Shown here: piece by piece, positions 32,533 to 41,324 of the stretch | Position numbering within the stretch: position 1 is the first letter of the stretch | Layout of the letters: each line of letters starts with the position of its first letter | NCBI RefSeq assembly: GCF_030323145.1 | Contig: NZ_CP100470.1 | Location: 2,087,001 to 2,151,000, forward strand | Direction: 5' to 3' | Origin: Mesorhizobium sp. C432A | GTDB taxonomy: Bacteria > Pseudomonadota > Alphaproteobacteria > Rhizobiales > Rhizobiaceae | Length of the DNA stretch: 64,000 bases | Notes under the pieces: generated by a model | Seen by the model: only the letters and a program-made list of their open reading frames with translations | Database searches by the model: none | What the model was told of the DNA's origin: nothing | Program-made: the position numbers and the translations under genes

Positions 32533-33675
32533 ATGGCAAAGAAACTGGGTATCGGCGTCATCGGCTGCGGCAACATCTCGAAAGCGTATTTCTCGCTGGC
32601 GCCGCTGTTTCGCGGCATTGAGATGCGCGCCTGCGCCGACATCAACATGGACGCGGCCAAGGCACGGGCGAAGGAGTTCAAGCTGCGCGCCGAGACCGTC
32701 GAAGAACTGCTCAAGGATGACGAGATCGACATCGTCGTCAACCTCACCATCCCGGCGGCGCACTACGGGGTGTCGAAGCAGATCCTCGATGCCGGCAAGC
32801 ACGTCTATTCGGAAAAGCCGTTCGTGCTGTCGGTCAAGGAAGGCCTCGACCTCAAGAGCCGGGCCGAGAAGAAAGGGCTGCGCATCGGTTCGGCTCCGGA
32901 CACTTTCCTCGGCGGCGCGCACCAGCTGGTGCGCAACCTCATCGACACCGGCGCGCTCGGCAAGATCACCAGCGGCACCTGTCATGTGATGGGCCACGGC
33001 ATGGAGCACTGGCACCCCAATCCCGATTTCTTCTTCCAGCCGGGCGCCGGGCCGGTGCTCGACATCGGGCCCTACTACATCACCAACCTGATCCAGCTGA
33101 TCGGGCCGGTGAAGCAGGTGGCGGCCTTCGCGACGACGCCTGCCAAGGAACGCACGATCTCGTCGAAACCGCGCGCGGGCGAAAAAATCCCGGTGAACAC
33201 GCCGACGACGATCCACGGCCTGCTGGAGTTCGAGAACGGCGCCGTGATCACGCTCAACACCAGCTGGGACGTCTGGGCGCATGGTCACGCGCCGATGGAA
33301 CTCTATGGCGAGACGGGCACGGTGTTCGTGCCGGATCCGAATTTCTTCGGTGGCGACGTGCGCATAACCAAGGCGGCAAAACCGGTGAAGAAACTGCCGA
33401 AATGGCAGCATCCGTTCGGCGTGCCCAACGAAATGCACGGCCAGGGCATGATGGCCAACTACCGCACCGCAGGCCTTGCCGACATGGCGCTGGCGATCGC
33501 CGAGGGCCGGCCGCATCGTTGCTCGATGGAGCTCGCGCTGCATGCCGTCGATGTCATGACCGGCCTGTTGCGGTCGGGCGAGACCGGCAAGTTCGTCGCC
33601 ATGCAGACCAGCTGCGAGCGGCCGGCTGCACTCGGCGTCAAGGACGCAAAAGGACTGTTGGCGAAGCAGAAATGA
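32533..33675 (+). CDS. Gfo/Idh/MocA family oxidoreductase
   Basis: A 380-residue NAD(P)-dependent dehydrogenase. The Rossmann motif is GIGVIGCGNISKAYFSLAPL, the EKP motif is YSEKPFVLSVKEGLDLK, and the substrate-domain motif is GAGPVLDIGPYYITNLIQLIG. It probably acts on the sugar brought in by the CUT1 transporter, upstream or downstream of the partner isomerase. It shares only family-level features with the 9281 gene product. Confidence 0.9.
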   Translation: MAKKLGIGVIGCGNISKAYFSLAPLFRGIEMRACADINMDAAKARAKEFKLRAETVEELLKDDEIDIVVNLTIPAAHYGVSKQILDAGKHVYSEKPFVLSVKEGLDLKSRAEKKGLRIGSAPDTFLGGAHQLVRNLIDTGALGKITSGTCHVMGHGMEHWHPNPDFFFQPGAGPVLDIGPYYITNLIQLIGPVKQVAAFATTPAKERTISSKPRAGEKIPVNTPTTIHGLLEFENGAVITLNTSWDVWAHGHAPMELYGETGTVFVPDPNFFGGDVRITKAAKPVKKLPKWQHPFGVPNEMHGQGMMANYRTAGLADMALAIAEGRPHRCSMELALHAVDVMTGLLRSGETGKFVAMQTSCERPAALGVKDAKGLLAKQK

Positions 33676-33682
33676 GGTAGAA

Positions 33683-33710
33683 GGGTGTCGGCGCGCTCGC
33701 GCCGACACCC
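33683..33710 (+). other. Perfect 13-bp intergenic hairpin
   Basis: GGGTGTCGGCGCG and CGCGCCGACACCC are exact complements around a two-base CT spacer in the 57-base gap between the oxidoreductase and aldo/keto reductase genes. No T-run follows, so it is more likely an mRNA stability or partial attenuation element than a full terminator. Confidence 0.55.
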
Positions 33711-33732
33711 ATACAATCCAGGATCTGTACCC

Positions 33733-34779
33733 ATGCGCTGGCAGCCGGCTGAACACCGCTATGAGAAAATGCTCTACAACAGATGTGGGCGATCCGGCCT
33801 GAAACTGCCGGCGATCTCGCTCGGCCTGTGGCACAATTTCGGCAACGACACGCCGCACAAGACCAAGCAGGCGATCGCGCGCAAGGCCTTCGATCTCGGC
33901 ATCACCCATTTCGATCTCGCCAACAATTACGGCCCGCCGCCCGGCTCGTCCGAGATCGCCTTCGGCGAGATATTGCGCACCGACTTCGCCAGTTATCGCG
34001 ACGAGCTGATCATCTCGACCAAGGCGGGCTATGAGATGTGGGCAGGGCCTTATGGCGAATGGGGCAGCCGCAAATATGTGCTGGCGAGCCTCGACCAGAG
34101 CCTGAAGCGGATGGGGCTCGACTATGTCGACATCTTCTATTCGCACCGCTTCGATCCGGATACGCCGCTTGAGGAAACGATGGGCGCTCTCGACCATGCG
34201 GTGCGTTCCGGCAAGGCGCTCTATGCCGGCATCTCGTCCTACAATTCGCAGCGCACGCGCGAGGCCGCCGACATATTGAAGCAGCTCGGTACGCCCTGCA
34301 TCATCCATCAGCCGAGCTATTCGATGCTCAACCGCTGGGTCGAAGAGGACGGACTGCTCGATACGCTGGAAGGGCTCGGTGTCGGATCGATCGTGTTCTC
34401 GCCGCTGGCGCAAGGCATGCTGACCGACAAATATCTCGGCGGCATCCCCGAGGGTAGCCGCGCCAGCCAAGGCAAGTCGCTGCGGCCCGCCTTCATCAAC
34501 GAAAAGACCATCGCTAACATCCAGGCGCTGAACGCGATCGCCGGCAAGCGTGGCCAGACGCTGGCGCAGATGGCGCTAGCCTGGGTGCTGCGCAAGGGCC
34601 GGGTCACCTCGGCGCTGATCGGCGCCAGCCGGCCCGAACAGGTCGAGGACTGCGTCGGCGCGCTCAAGGTGCTCGAGTTCAGCGATGCCGAGCTCGCCGA
34701 AATCGACACTTACGCACGCGAGTCCGACATCAATCTGTGGGCGGCGTCGGCCGAGCGCAAAGGCCCGCCGCGGAAGTAA
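33733..34779 (+). CDS. Aldo/keto reductase, L-glyceraldehyde 3-phosphate reductase type
   Basis: A 348-residue reductase of the AKR14/YghZ subgroup. Catalytic residues are seen in THFDLANNYGPPPGSSE (Asp, Tyr), IISTKAGYEMW (Lys) and IFYSHRFDPDTPLEET (His). WAGPYGEWGSRKY is characteristic of this subgroup, which detoxifies L-glyceraldehyde 3-phosphate or methylglyoxal with NADPH. The start MRWQPAEHRY (33733) lies beyond the hairpin. It is the last gene of the transporter transcript, ended by the terminator at 34807-34836. Confidence 0.88.
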   Translation: MRWQPAEHRYEKMLYNRCGRSGLKLPAISLGLWHNFGNDTPHKTKQAIARKAFDLGITHFDLANNYGPPPGSSEIAFGEILRTDFASYRDELIISTKAGYEMWAGPYGEWGSRKYVLASLDQSLKRMGLDYVDIFYSHRFDPDTPLEETMGALDHAVRSGKALYAGISSYNSQRTREAADILKQLGTPCIIHQPSYSMLNRWVEEDGLLDTLEGLGVGSIVFSPLAQGMLTDKYLGGIPEGSRASQGKSLRPAFINEKTIANIQALNAIAGKRGQTLAQMALAWVLRKGRVTSALIGASRPEQVEDCVGALKVLEFSDAELAEIDTYARESDINLWAASAERKGPPRK

Positions 34780-34806
34780 GCGGAACAGCCGGCACCGGAC
34801 ATGAAT

Positions 34807-34836
34807 CAAAACGGCGGGAAAGATCCCGCCGTTTTG
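34807..34836. terminator. Bidirectional terminator between convergent genes
   Basis: CAAAACGGCGGGA and TCCCGCCGTTTTG form a perfect 13-bp stem with a four-base loop, with A-rich and T-rich flanks on both sides, so it can end transcription from either direction. It separates the aldo/keto reductase gene from the protease gene on the other strand. Confidence 0.85.
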
Positions 34837-34859
34837 CGTTTATCAAGCTTCGGGCCCGT

Positions 34860-35951
34860 TCAGGGCTTCTTGGCCGTGCCGAGACCGGCCTTGGGCGCCG
34901 CCGCGGCTGCGGGAGCCGGGGTCTTCATCTTGGCTTCGATCCAACCCGTATAGTTGGCCAATCGCGTGTAGATGCCATAGGCATTCTTGTGGCCGCAAGC
35001 GGCGGTGCCGTCGGACGGACCTTCGCCCCAGGAGACGACGCCGACCTGGACCGGACCGTTGGCGCCGGTCATGAACAGCGGACCGCCGCTGTCGCCGTTG
35101 CAGGCGTCGCGTTCGCCGCTGTCGGTGCCGGCGCAGATCATGTTCTTGGTCAGCGGATCCGACATATCGGCGGCGATCGCATTGGCGGCGGCATCGATGC
35201 CCTTTTCCGAATAACGCATCCGATGCGAGAGATCGCCAAGTGCCGCCTTCAGGTCATGCGCATAGATCGACTTGATGCCGCTGTTGCAGGCAGCGCTCGG
35301 CTCGAGATCGAGATCGGCCACCATCAGCGCGGTCGGGAAGGTGCCGTCCTGCATCTTGCCCCAGCCGATGACCGTGGTCTTGCCGCTGTCTGGCGTCGGC
35401 TCATTGGTGATCTTGATGACCGGCGCATCGGCGGGCTCCGCCAGCCGGAGCAGGCCGAGATCATTGTCCAGCGTCTGTTCGCTGTAGCCCTCGTTGACGA
35501 TGACCTTGACCACCTTGTAGCGCTTGCCTTCGGTAAGATCGGTGGCGCCGGTCAGCACGGTCACCGTGTCGGGCGAAATCGGCCGGCCCTTGTCGTTGAG
35601 GCAGTGCGCCGCCGTCAGCACCCATTGCGGAGCAATCAGGCTGCCGCCGCAGAATTGCGCGTTCGGCTGCGAGGCCGGGCTGGGGTCCAGCCGGGCGCTG
35701 GTCAGCAGCGCCACCTGGAACGGATAGGCCCCCTTATCGGCTTCCTTGCCGCCATAGACGCGGTCGGCCCCGTCGGGATTCTCGGCCTTGGCCTTGTCCC
35801 GGGATTCGGCGACGCGCTGCATCGGCGAGACCGCCGCTTCCGGCCTGGCGGCGTCGTCGGCTGCATAGAGCACGTTGACGGCGGGGAAAGCGGCCGCGAT
35901 GCCCAGCAGCGATGCAGCGGCAAGCGGCCTGAACCGATGGATAATGTTCAC
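34860..35951 (-). CDS. Exported trypsin-like serine protease (S1 family)
   Basis: A 363-residue secreted protease. The signal peptide is FRPLAAASLLGIAAAFPAVNVLYA. After a short propeptide comes RVYGGKEADKGAYPFQVALL (activation-type N-terminus), TAAHC (His), NDLGLLRL (Asp) and GDSGGPLFM (Ser), with paired cysteines as in trypsins. The C-terminus is an Ala/Pro tail (KTPAPAAAAAPKAG). GTG ending at 35951 is chosen because AGGAGG stands eight bases upstream; an ATG at 36008 has none. It is divergent from a second protease gene across about 400 bases. Confidence 0.9.
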   Translation of the reverse strand: MNIIHRFRPLAAASLLGIAAAFPAVNVLYAADDAARPEAAVSPMQRVAESRDKAKAENPDGADRVYGGKEADKGAYPFQVALLTSARLDPSPASQPNAQFCGGSLIAPQWVLTAAHCLNDKGRPISPDTVTVLTGATDLTEGKRYKVVKVIVNEGYSEQTLDNDLGLLRLAEPADAPVIKITNEPTPDSGKTTVIGWGKMQDGTFPTALMVADLDLEPSAACNSGIKSIYAHDLKAALGDLSHRMRYSEKGIDAAANAIAADMSDPLTKNMICAGTDSGERDACNGDSGGPLFMTGANGPVQVGVVSWGEGPSDGTAACGHKNAYGIYTRLANYTGWIEAKMKTPAPAAAAAPKAGLGTAKKP

Positions 35952-36353
35952 CTTGAAACCCTCCTGAGATGAAAAATGCCGAGCCATGCCGCCGTGACGC
36001 ATAACCAACAGAAGCGGTACCGGTACCTCGATCGCCTTCTGCCAGAACGAACGACATCCGCGCGGTCATAAAACCGAAATACGACTTTTGCTAATCGTGC
36101 CCCATCGGGCAGAGCCCACCCAAACCCTATAGCCCCCCACGGGCTACGTGGAAGCGATTTGTCATTGCCAATGTTGGATTATTTTAGGCAGTATATCGAC
36201 GCGGGTGCGTTTGGCGGAGGGCTTTAACGAGGCCGCCCGGACCGATGATCCGATACGGGCGGGTAACCAAACTAATTTTTTAACTCCACCACGATCTCGA
36301 CAATATTTCTGTATTTTGCTCCACTCCTTGCTGACTTTTGGGAGAGTCTCACC
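35952..36353. promoter_or_regulatory. Divergent intergenic region between the two protease genes
   Basis: This 402-base gap has no credible gene. It contains the perfect 12-bp palindrome GGTACCGGTACC at 36016-36027 close to the minus-strand protease start, and an AT-rich stretch (36270-36320, TAATTTTTTAACTCC... CAATATTTCTGTATTTTGC) likely to hold the plus-strand promoter. No regulator is encoded nearby. Confidence 0.4.
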
Positions 36354-37433
36354 ATGACGAAACTGACAAGCACTATCATTGCGTCCGCACTGCTATCCAC
36401 CGCACTGTGGACGATGCCTGCCTTCGCCGCCGATCCCGGCTCAGCGAATGCCGGCAACGGCGAAAGCATGCGCGATCTCGGAACGGGCGACTACCAGCCC
36501 GGCCGTGCAAAGCCGATCGCGCCGCCGAAACTGACCGAAGATGAAGCCAGCCGGGCAGCGCCGCTGACCGACGAGGGCACGGCGGTCAAATCCTATGGCA
36601 TCGTCGGACGTTCCGCCGATGGCAAGGACATCAAGATCGATGCCGGCGAGACGCTGAAGGACCTTGTCATCAAGGAACTGAATGCGCCCGCTAACGCACC
36701 AGCGGCCAACAAGACCGGGCTGACGGGCGGCGACGAAGCCGGCCGCCAGGTGTTCGGGGCCGACGACCGCGAGCAGATCAAGAACACCAAGACGTACCCG
36801 TTCACCGCGATCGGCTATATCGAAGGCAAAGCCAAGAGCGGTTACGGCAGCTGCTCGGGAACCCTGATCGGTCCGCGCACGGTGCTCACCGCGGCGCATT
36901 GCCTCTACAGCAATGAAGACAAGGCTTGGCTCGACGACGTCATCTTCGTGCCGTCGCTCAACGGCAACACCGCCGACGATGCACCGTTTGGCGCTTTCAG
37001 CTACGAGAGCGTCTATATCTTGCAGGGCTTCATCGACAATTATCAGGGTTACTACGGCTCGGTCATTCCGTGGGATCTCGGCATCATCACGCTGAAGCAG
37101 GATGTCGGCACCAATCTCGGCTGGCTGGGTTATGCCAACTATGAGAACCTCGGCGATTTCACCGCAAACATCGTTGGCTACCCCGGCGACAAGCCGATGG
37201 GAACGATGTGGAAGGCGACCTGCGAAGTGAAAGCCGAAAACGTCGGCGCGGAGTATTTCCAGTACGACTGCGACACCTATCCGGGATCGAGCGGCAGCTC
37301 GGTCTACGCCTATGATAATGGCGCCAAGCAGCGCGTCGTCACCGGCGTGAACGTGGCCGAAAGCCCCAACGCCAACACTGCGGTGCGCCTGAACGCCGCC
37401 AACGTGGCGTGGATCAACAGCCTGTACAAATAA
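36354..37433 (+). CDS. Exported V8/glutamyl-endopeptidase-like serine protease
   Basis: A 359-residue protein with a Sec signal (IIASALLSTALWTMPAFA) and an approximately 110-residue pro-region before the catalytic domain. Catalytic residues: His in GPRTVLTAAHCLYS, Asp in IPWDLGIITLK, Ser in YPGSSGSSVYAYD. GSSGS in place of GDSGG, plus few cysteines, place it with S1B/V8-like enzymes. It may act on envelope or host proteins, or process the neighbouring exported proteins. A strong terminator follows at 37482-37518. Confidence 0.87.
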   Translation: MTKLTSTIIASALLSTALWTMPAFAADPGSANAGNGESMRDLGTGDYQPGRAKPIAPPKLTEDEASRAAPLTDEGTAVKSYGIVGRSADGKDIKIDAGETLKDLVIKELNAPANAPAANKTGLTGGDEAGRQVFGADDREQIKNTKTYPFTAIGYIEGKAKSGYGSCSGTLIGPRTVLTAAHCLYSNEDKAWLDDVIFVPSLNGNTADDAPFGAFSYESVYILQGFIDNYQGYYGSVIPWDLGIITLKQDVGTNLGWLGYANYENLGDFTANIVGYPGDKPMGTMWKATCEVKAENVGAEYFQYDCDTYPGSSGSSVYAYDNGAKQRVVTGVNVAESPNANTAVRLNAANVAWINSLYK

Positions 37434-37481
37434 GGCTGAATGATCTTTCGCCGGCAAACAGCGGCGATAACCAGCACTACC

Positions 37482-37518
37482 AAACCGGCGGCGGGACGTT
37501 CCTGCCGCCGGTTTTTTT
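37482..37518 (+). terminator. Rho-independent terminator after the V8-like protease gene
   Basis: AAACCGGCGGCGGGA pairs with TCCTGCCGCCGGTTT around a CGT loop, then T7. It ends the protease transcript and separates it from the MORN-repeat gene 71 bases further on, which therefore needs its own promoter in 37519-37588. Confidence 0.85.
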
Positions 37519-37588
37519 GTATCGAAACACCTCTCTTGCACTGTGTTGCAGCGGTGCTTACGCTAGGCGATCCAAGGGGTTGGGTAAG

Positions 37589-39427
37589 ATGGCGCGGGCA
37601 AGAATGATCTTCGGGGTCAAAGCGATGGCGGCTGCATCCATGCTGGCCGCACTGCCATGCTTTTCCGCTATGGCCGATCAAGGCGGTGCCGCACCCGATG
37701 GCGCCTGGGCCGAGCGGGTGCAAATCCTCTATCAAAGCGAAACACGTTCGGTGCTGCGCAAGAATGTACGGGTCTGGGATTCCCACCCGGAATTGGGTCT
37801 TGATTTCACCTGGGAGCCGGCAGCCGGCGTGTCGCCGGACCGCACCGTCGCAGCCGACGGCACCGTCAACGGCAAGGGCAGGCTGGTCTGGCGCGTACGC
37901 GGCTCGGCGAGCTACGACCCCAAGACGATCTATTCCAGCTATTTCGGCGAGATCAGGAATGGCCGCCCCGAAGGACAAGGCCGGCTGGAGCTGCGTTCGG
38001 GCGAGATTCTCGACGGCCATTGGGTCGCCGGCCAGCTCGACGGCCATGCGATCCATGTCGATGCCGACGGCAATCGCTATGAAGGGCAATTCAGGGCCGG
38101 TGTGCCGAATGGCGAGGGCAGGCTGGAGACGAAGACAGGCAAGATATTCGTCGGCTCTTTTGCCGATGGGCTGAAGGACGGCAAGGGCCGCACCCGGCTG
38201 CCCGGCGGCACCGTCTACTGGTCGCAATGGGCGATGGGCAAGGAGATCGGCGGTGCGCGCCCCGACGTGCTGGCCGATGCCAGAGTGGGCGGGTTGCTCA
38301 AGGCGCAGACCGGCGGCGGTTCCGCCGACAAGGTCGAGATCGGCATTGCCGTCGACCAGCGCATGACGCAGCAGGCCGACATGCAGTACCAGCATCTGGT
38401 GCGCGACGAAGACATCGCGATCTATCCGGTGTCGGACCAGTACAACGATGCCTGGAACGGCACCGGAGAGATTCGTACCGGCAATGTCTATGAAGGCATG
38501 GACTGGGAGACGGCGCCGGCCTTCGCCGAAGTCGACCTCAAGACCACCGACCAGTCGAGGGTCAAGATCGACAGCCTGGAAATGAAGGTGGCCGCGAGCG
38601 AGGCCTACCGCAAGCCGATGCTGTCGATCAGCGAGCACTATGGCTGCGTCGGCTTCCGCCCCGACTTCTCGATCGTCAACAATGGCTGGGGCGACGTGAA
38701 AGACATGAAGATGTCGATCCAGTTCACCAGGACCGACGAGGAGGACAACGCGACCGGCGAGCCGAGCCGCATGTTCACGAAGGACATCGGCACTTTCGGC
38801 GATGGCGTCGACGTCTCGATCAAGGACGTGCTGACTGAAGCCGGCGTCGACACAACCACGCTCGAGACCGAGCGCTTCACCTGCCCGTCAAGGGACAGCC
38901 TGGATGTCTGCCGCGCCCAGGTGGCCAACAAGGTCAAGTTCGGCGACGTTGCCGATTACATCAGCGGCAGCGTCGAGAAAATGAGCGTGACCGGGATTGG
39001 CAAGCTCGATTATTCCTGGGCGGACGATCAGGGCGCTGTCTACCAGCAGAGCGAGCCGTTTCGCGTCATCGTCTCGCTGGTCAGCATCGAGGTCCCAGAA
39101 TCGCTCGCCGAATGCGGCGATGGCGGCGGCGCGTCGCCCGAAGCGCTGCGCTACCAGAACATCGAATTTCCGATCGGCAAGACCGATTACAGCATCCCCA
39201 TGCCGGTGCGCGGCAACAAGAATCTCAGCGCCTACACGGCACGGCTGAAAATGTGGTCGTCAATGTCGTCGATCCATCGCTTCAGCATCGCCGCCCATTT
39301 CGCCGATGGCAGCACACGCGAGAGCAAGCCGGCCACGTTCTTCTATTTCAGGCCGAAGCAGTCGCTGTTCGAAACCAGCACCAAGCCGGCGGTCTGCTAT
39401 CTGCCGGAAGATCTGCAAGGCTGTTGA
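37589..39427 (+). CDS. Exported MORN-repeat protein
   Basis: A 612-residue secreted protein. The signal peptide is MAAASMLAALPCFSAMA. About residues 125-220 contain four MORN-type units (YFGEIRNGRPEGQGRLELRS; ILDGHWVAGQLDGHAI; YEGQFRAGVPNGEGRLET; FVGSFADGLKDGKGRTRL). The remaining approximately 390 residues are beta-rich with scattered cysteines (YGCVGF, FTCPSRDSLDVCRAQ, CYLPEDLQGC) and match no family I can name. MORN units often bind lipids or act as scaffolds. The start is ATG at 37589 with AAGGGG upstream; the frame opens further back only through the terminator. Confidence 0.75.
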   Translation: MARARMIFGVKAMAAASMLAALPCFSAMADQGGAAPDGAWAERVQILYQSETRSVLRKNVRVWDSHPELGLDFTWEPAAGVSPDRTVAADGTVNGKGRLVWRVRGSASYDPKTIYSSYFGEIRNGRPEGQGRLELRSGEILDGHWVAGQLDGHAIHVDADGNRYEGQFRAGVPNGEGRLETKTGKIFVGSFADGLKDGKGRTRLPGGTVYWSQWAMGKEIGGARPDVLADARVGGLLKAQTGGGSADKVEIGIAVDQRMTQQADMQYQHLVRDEDIAIYPVSDQYNDAWNGTGEIRTGNVYEGMDWETAPAFAEVDLKTTDQSRVKIDSLEMKVAASEAYRKPMLSISEHYGCVGFRPDFSIVNNGWGDVKDMKMSIQFTRTDEEDNATGEPSRMFTKDIGTFGDGVDVSIKDVLTEAGVDTTTLETERFTCPSRDSLDVCRAQVANKVKFGDVADYISGSVEKMSVTGIGKLDYSWADDQGAVYQQSEPFRVIVSLVSIEVPESLAECGDGGGASPEALRYQNIEFPIGKTDYSIPMPVRGNKNLSAYTARLKMWSSMSSIHRFSIAAHFADGSTRESKPATFFYFRPKQSLFETSTKPAVCYLPEDLQGC

Positions 39428-39456
39428 GGTCCTGTCACGTCCTTTCGGGAATCGCG

Positions 39457-41175
39457 TCATTTCGAGCCCATCTCGAAAAAATTGGGCAGCGGGATCAGCC
39501 GGGCAAAGATCGTGTCCTGGCTGAACACCCTGAGTTCCAGCATCGACCCGGACGATCGTTCGGCTTTCTGGTCGAACAGGAAATTGCCGAGCGAATAGAT
39601 CTCCGCAACATCGCCGCCGCCGAGCGGCAGGATCGCCTCGCTCGATACATGTGGATGACCGCCGACGATTGCCGTGACACCGCGCAGCCGCATCTGGTCG
39701 GCAAGCATCTCCTCGCGCGGCGACGGCTCCGTCTTGTACTCGCGGCCCCAATGGACGAAGGCAATCACCGGCCGCTCGGCATTGTCGTGCAGCAGCCGGT
39801 CGAGCAAAGCAGGCGTCAGAAGGTCGGTGTTCCTGGAGCCGTTGGTATCGATGTCGGTCAGCCCGACCAGGTCGAGATCGGCAAGCGCCAGCGTCTCGCC
39901 CTGCCCGAAATGGGCGATGCCGGCCGCATCGAGTGCGGCCAGCGTCTCGGCATAGCCTGACGGGCCGAGGTCGTAGGCGTGATTGTTGGCCAGGCTGACA
40001 GCGGCGACATGCAATTTCTTGAGCATGTCGATGGCGAGGTCTGCGGGCATGGCCAGCGTCATGTCGTCGATCGCTTCAGGGACGTTGGGCAGGATCACGC
40101 CTTCGAGATTGACGATCAGCGGCCGCGAGCGGGTCAGGGCCAGCACGCTTTCGACGATCTTCTCGGCAACACCGTCGCGGACCAGGATCTTCTTCATGGC
40201 GCGGCCGAAATTCACGTCGCCCGCGAAATAGTAGAGCTTGTCGTCGGGACGGGCAGGATTGTTGAAGCCGGGGCCGAAGGTGCCGAACAGCGCCACGACA
40301 TAGCTGGTGGTGCGCTCGACATAGTCGCTTGAATGCGCCTGCGAGTTCTCGTTGGCGACGACCAGCGGCGCAGCACCGAACAGTTCGCGCTGCAGCCTGG
40401 TCTGGATATAGAGCGCACCGACCGAATCGGCGTGATCCGGCTGGCGCAGCGCCGCGATGCCGTCGAGCGAACCGGCGGCGAGCATGTTCAGCGTCTGCTG
40501 GTCGAAACGCCTGGCTTCGTGCTGCGGCAGATAGTGGGAGAAATCGGTGGATTCGACGATCAGCGTGTCCTTGTCGACGATCGCTTTCAGCGCCTGCGCC
40601 AGCCGGTCCCAGTCGGCTCGCTTGGCTTTGACCGACATCGCCACCGGCACGATTTCAGCTTCGGGGAAATAGTGATGCAGGAAAGGCAGCATCGCCTGCA
40701 CGCCATGCTCCCTGGCGAACAGGCAGGAGTCTTCGACCATGTCGCTGTTCGCTTCCAGAAGGTGCACGGCTTCCGTGTCGGCCTGGACTGGACCGAGCAC
40801 TGTTTCAAAACCGCGCGGCGTCGTGGCGAAGAGTTTCTGCGTCTCGTGGAAATGGTCCGGCGACAGGATGACGATGCGCTTGTAGCGGAAGCCGGACGCG
40901 GCGTGGAAACCGAGTGCGACGAGATCTGCGACGAGCAGGTGGTGGGGGACTGTGATGCCGGTGAGGCGTTGGTTGGACGGCTCGATTCTGGCGACGGCGG
41001 CGATGGCGTCGGTGAAGAGTGTGGGGTCGGAGTAGAAGGACGGGAAGTTTGTGTCGCCGGGCGGGCAGGTGATGGGGGCGGCAGACGCTTGAAGCACTGA
41101 GAGGATAAGCAAGGCGGTGGCAAAGACCAGAATGCTGGTCCGTGCCCAGGCACCCCCCGCTGTCCTGCCGGACAT
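39457..41175 (-). CDS. Exported Memo-CapA two-domain fusion protein
   Basis: A 572-residue protein. The signal peptide (SILVFATALLILSVLQASA) is followed by a Memo/AmmeMemoRadiSam-B-type domain at about 60-310 (LTGITVPHHLLVADL; RIVILSPDHF; HYFPEAEIVPVAMS; VESTDFSHYLP). A CapA/PgsA-type metallophosphatase-like domain occupies about 330-565 (YYFAGDVNFGR; PLIVNLEGVI; VSLANNHAYDLG; IAFVHWGREY; VGGHPHV; YSLGNFLFD). Known Memo proteins are cytoplasmic and stand alone, so export and fusion are both odd. The first approximately 11 codons (MSGRTAGGAWA) come from a repeat arm; the true start may be internal. It lies downstream of the caspase operon on the same strand. Confidence 0.8.
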   Translation of the reverse strand: MSGRTAGGAWARTSILVFATALLILSVLQASAAPITCPPGDTNFPSFYSDPTLFTDAIAAVARIEPSNQRLTGITVPHHLLVADLVALGFHAASGFRYKRIVILSPDHFHETQKLFATTPRGFETVLGPVQADTEAVHLLEANSDMVEDSCLFAREHGVQAMLPFLHHYFPEAEIVPVAMSVKAKRADWDRLAQALKAIVDKDTLIVESTDFSHYLPQHEARRFDQQTLNMLAAGSLDGIAALRQPDHADSVGALYIQTRLQRELFGAAPLVVANENSQAHSSDYVERTTSYVVALFGTFGPGFNNPARPDDKLYYFAGDVNFGRAMKKILVRDGVAEKIVESVLALTRSRPLIVNLEGVILPNVPEAIDDMTLAMPADLAIDMLKKLHVAAVSLANNHAYDLGPSGYAETLAALDAAGIAHFGQGETLALADLDLVGLTDIDTNGSRNTDLLTPALLDRLLHDNAERPVIAFVHWGREYKTEPSPREEMLADQMRLRGVTAIVGGHPHVSSEAILPLGGGDVAEIYSLGNFLFDQKAERSSGSMLELRVFSQDTIFARLIPLPNFFEMGSK

Positions 41176-41315
41176 CTCCCCCGCAAGGGGGGAGATTGGA
41201 TGTCGCCTCGGCTTTCGCCAATCATCAACCTTGAAAATAGATCTCCAGCAATGAAGAGACTGATCTCCCCCCTTGCGGGGGAGATGGCCGGCAGGCCAGA
41301 GGGGGGTGCCTGGGC
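41144..41315. repeat. Large inverted repeat with 53-bp arms
   Basis: The arm at 41144-41196 is the inverse of 41263-41315 with only three differences in 53 bases; each arm contains its own small palindrome ATCTCCCCC...GGGGGAGAT. The spacer is 66 bases. The left arm enters the coding start of the Memo-CapA gene and the right arm ends ten bases before the WD40-caspase stop. It is a dispersed rhizobial-type repeat inserted in both orientations. Confidence 0.85.
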
Positions 41316-41324
41316 GCCGACCTC

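Noticed and set aside
32518..34470. A 650-codon minus-strand open frame opposite the Gfo/Idh and aldo/keto reductase genes
   Set aside because: It is a shadow of two well-supported conserved genes on the other strand, with no recognisable domain.
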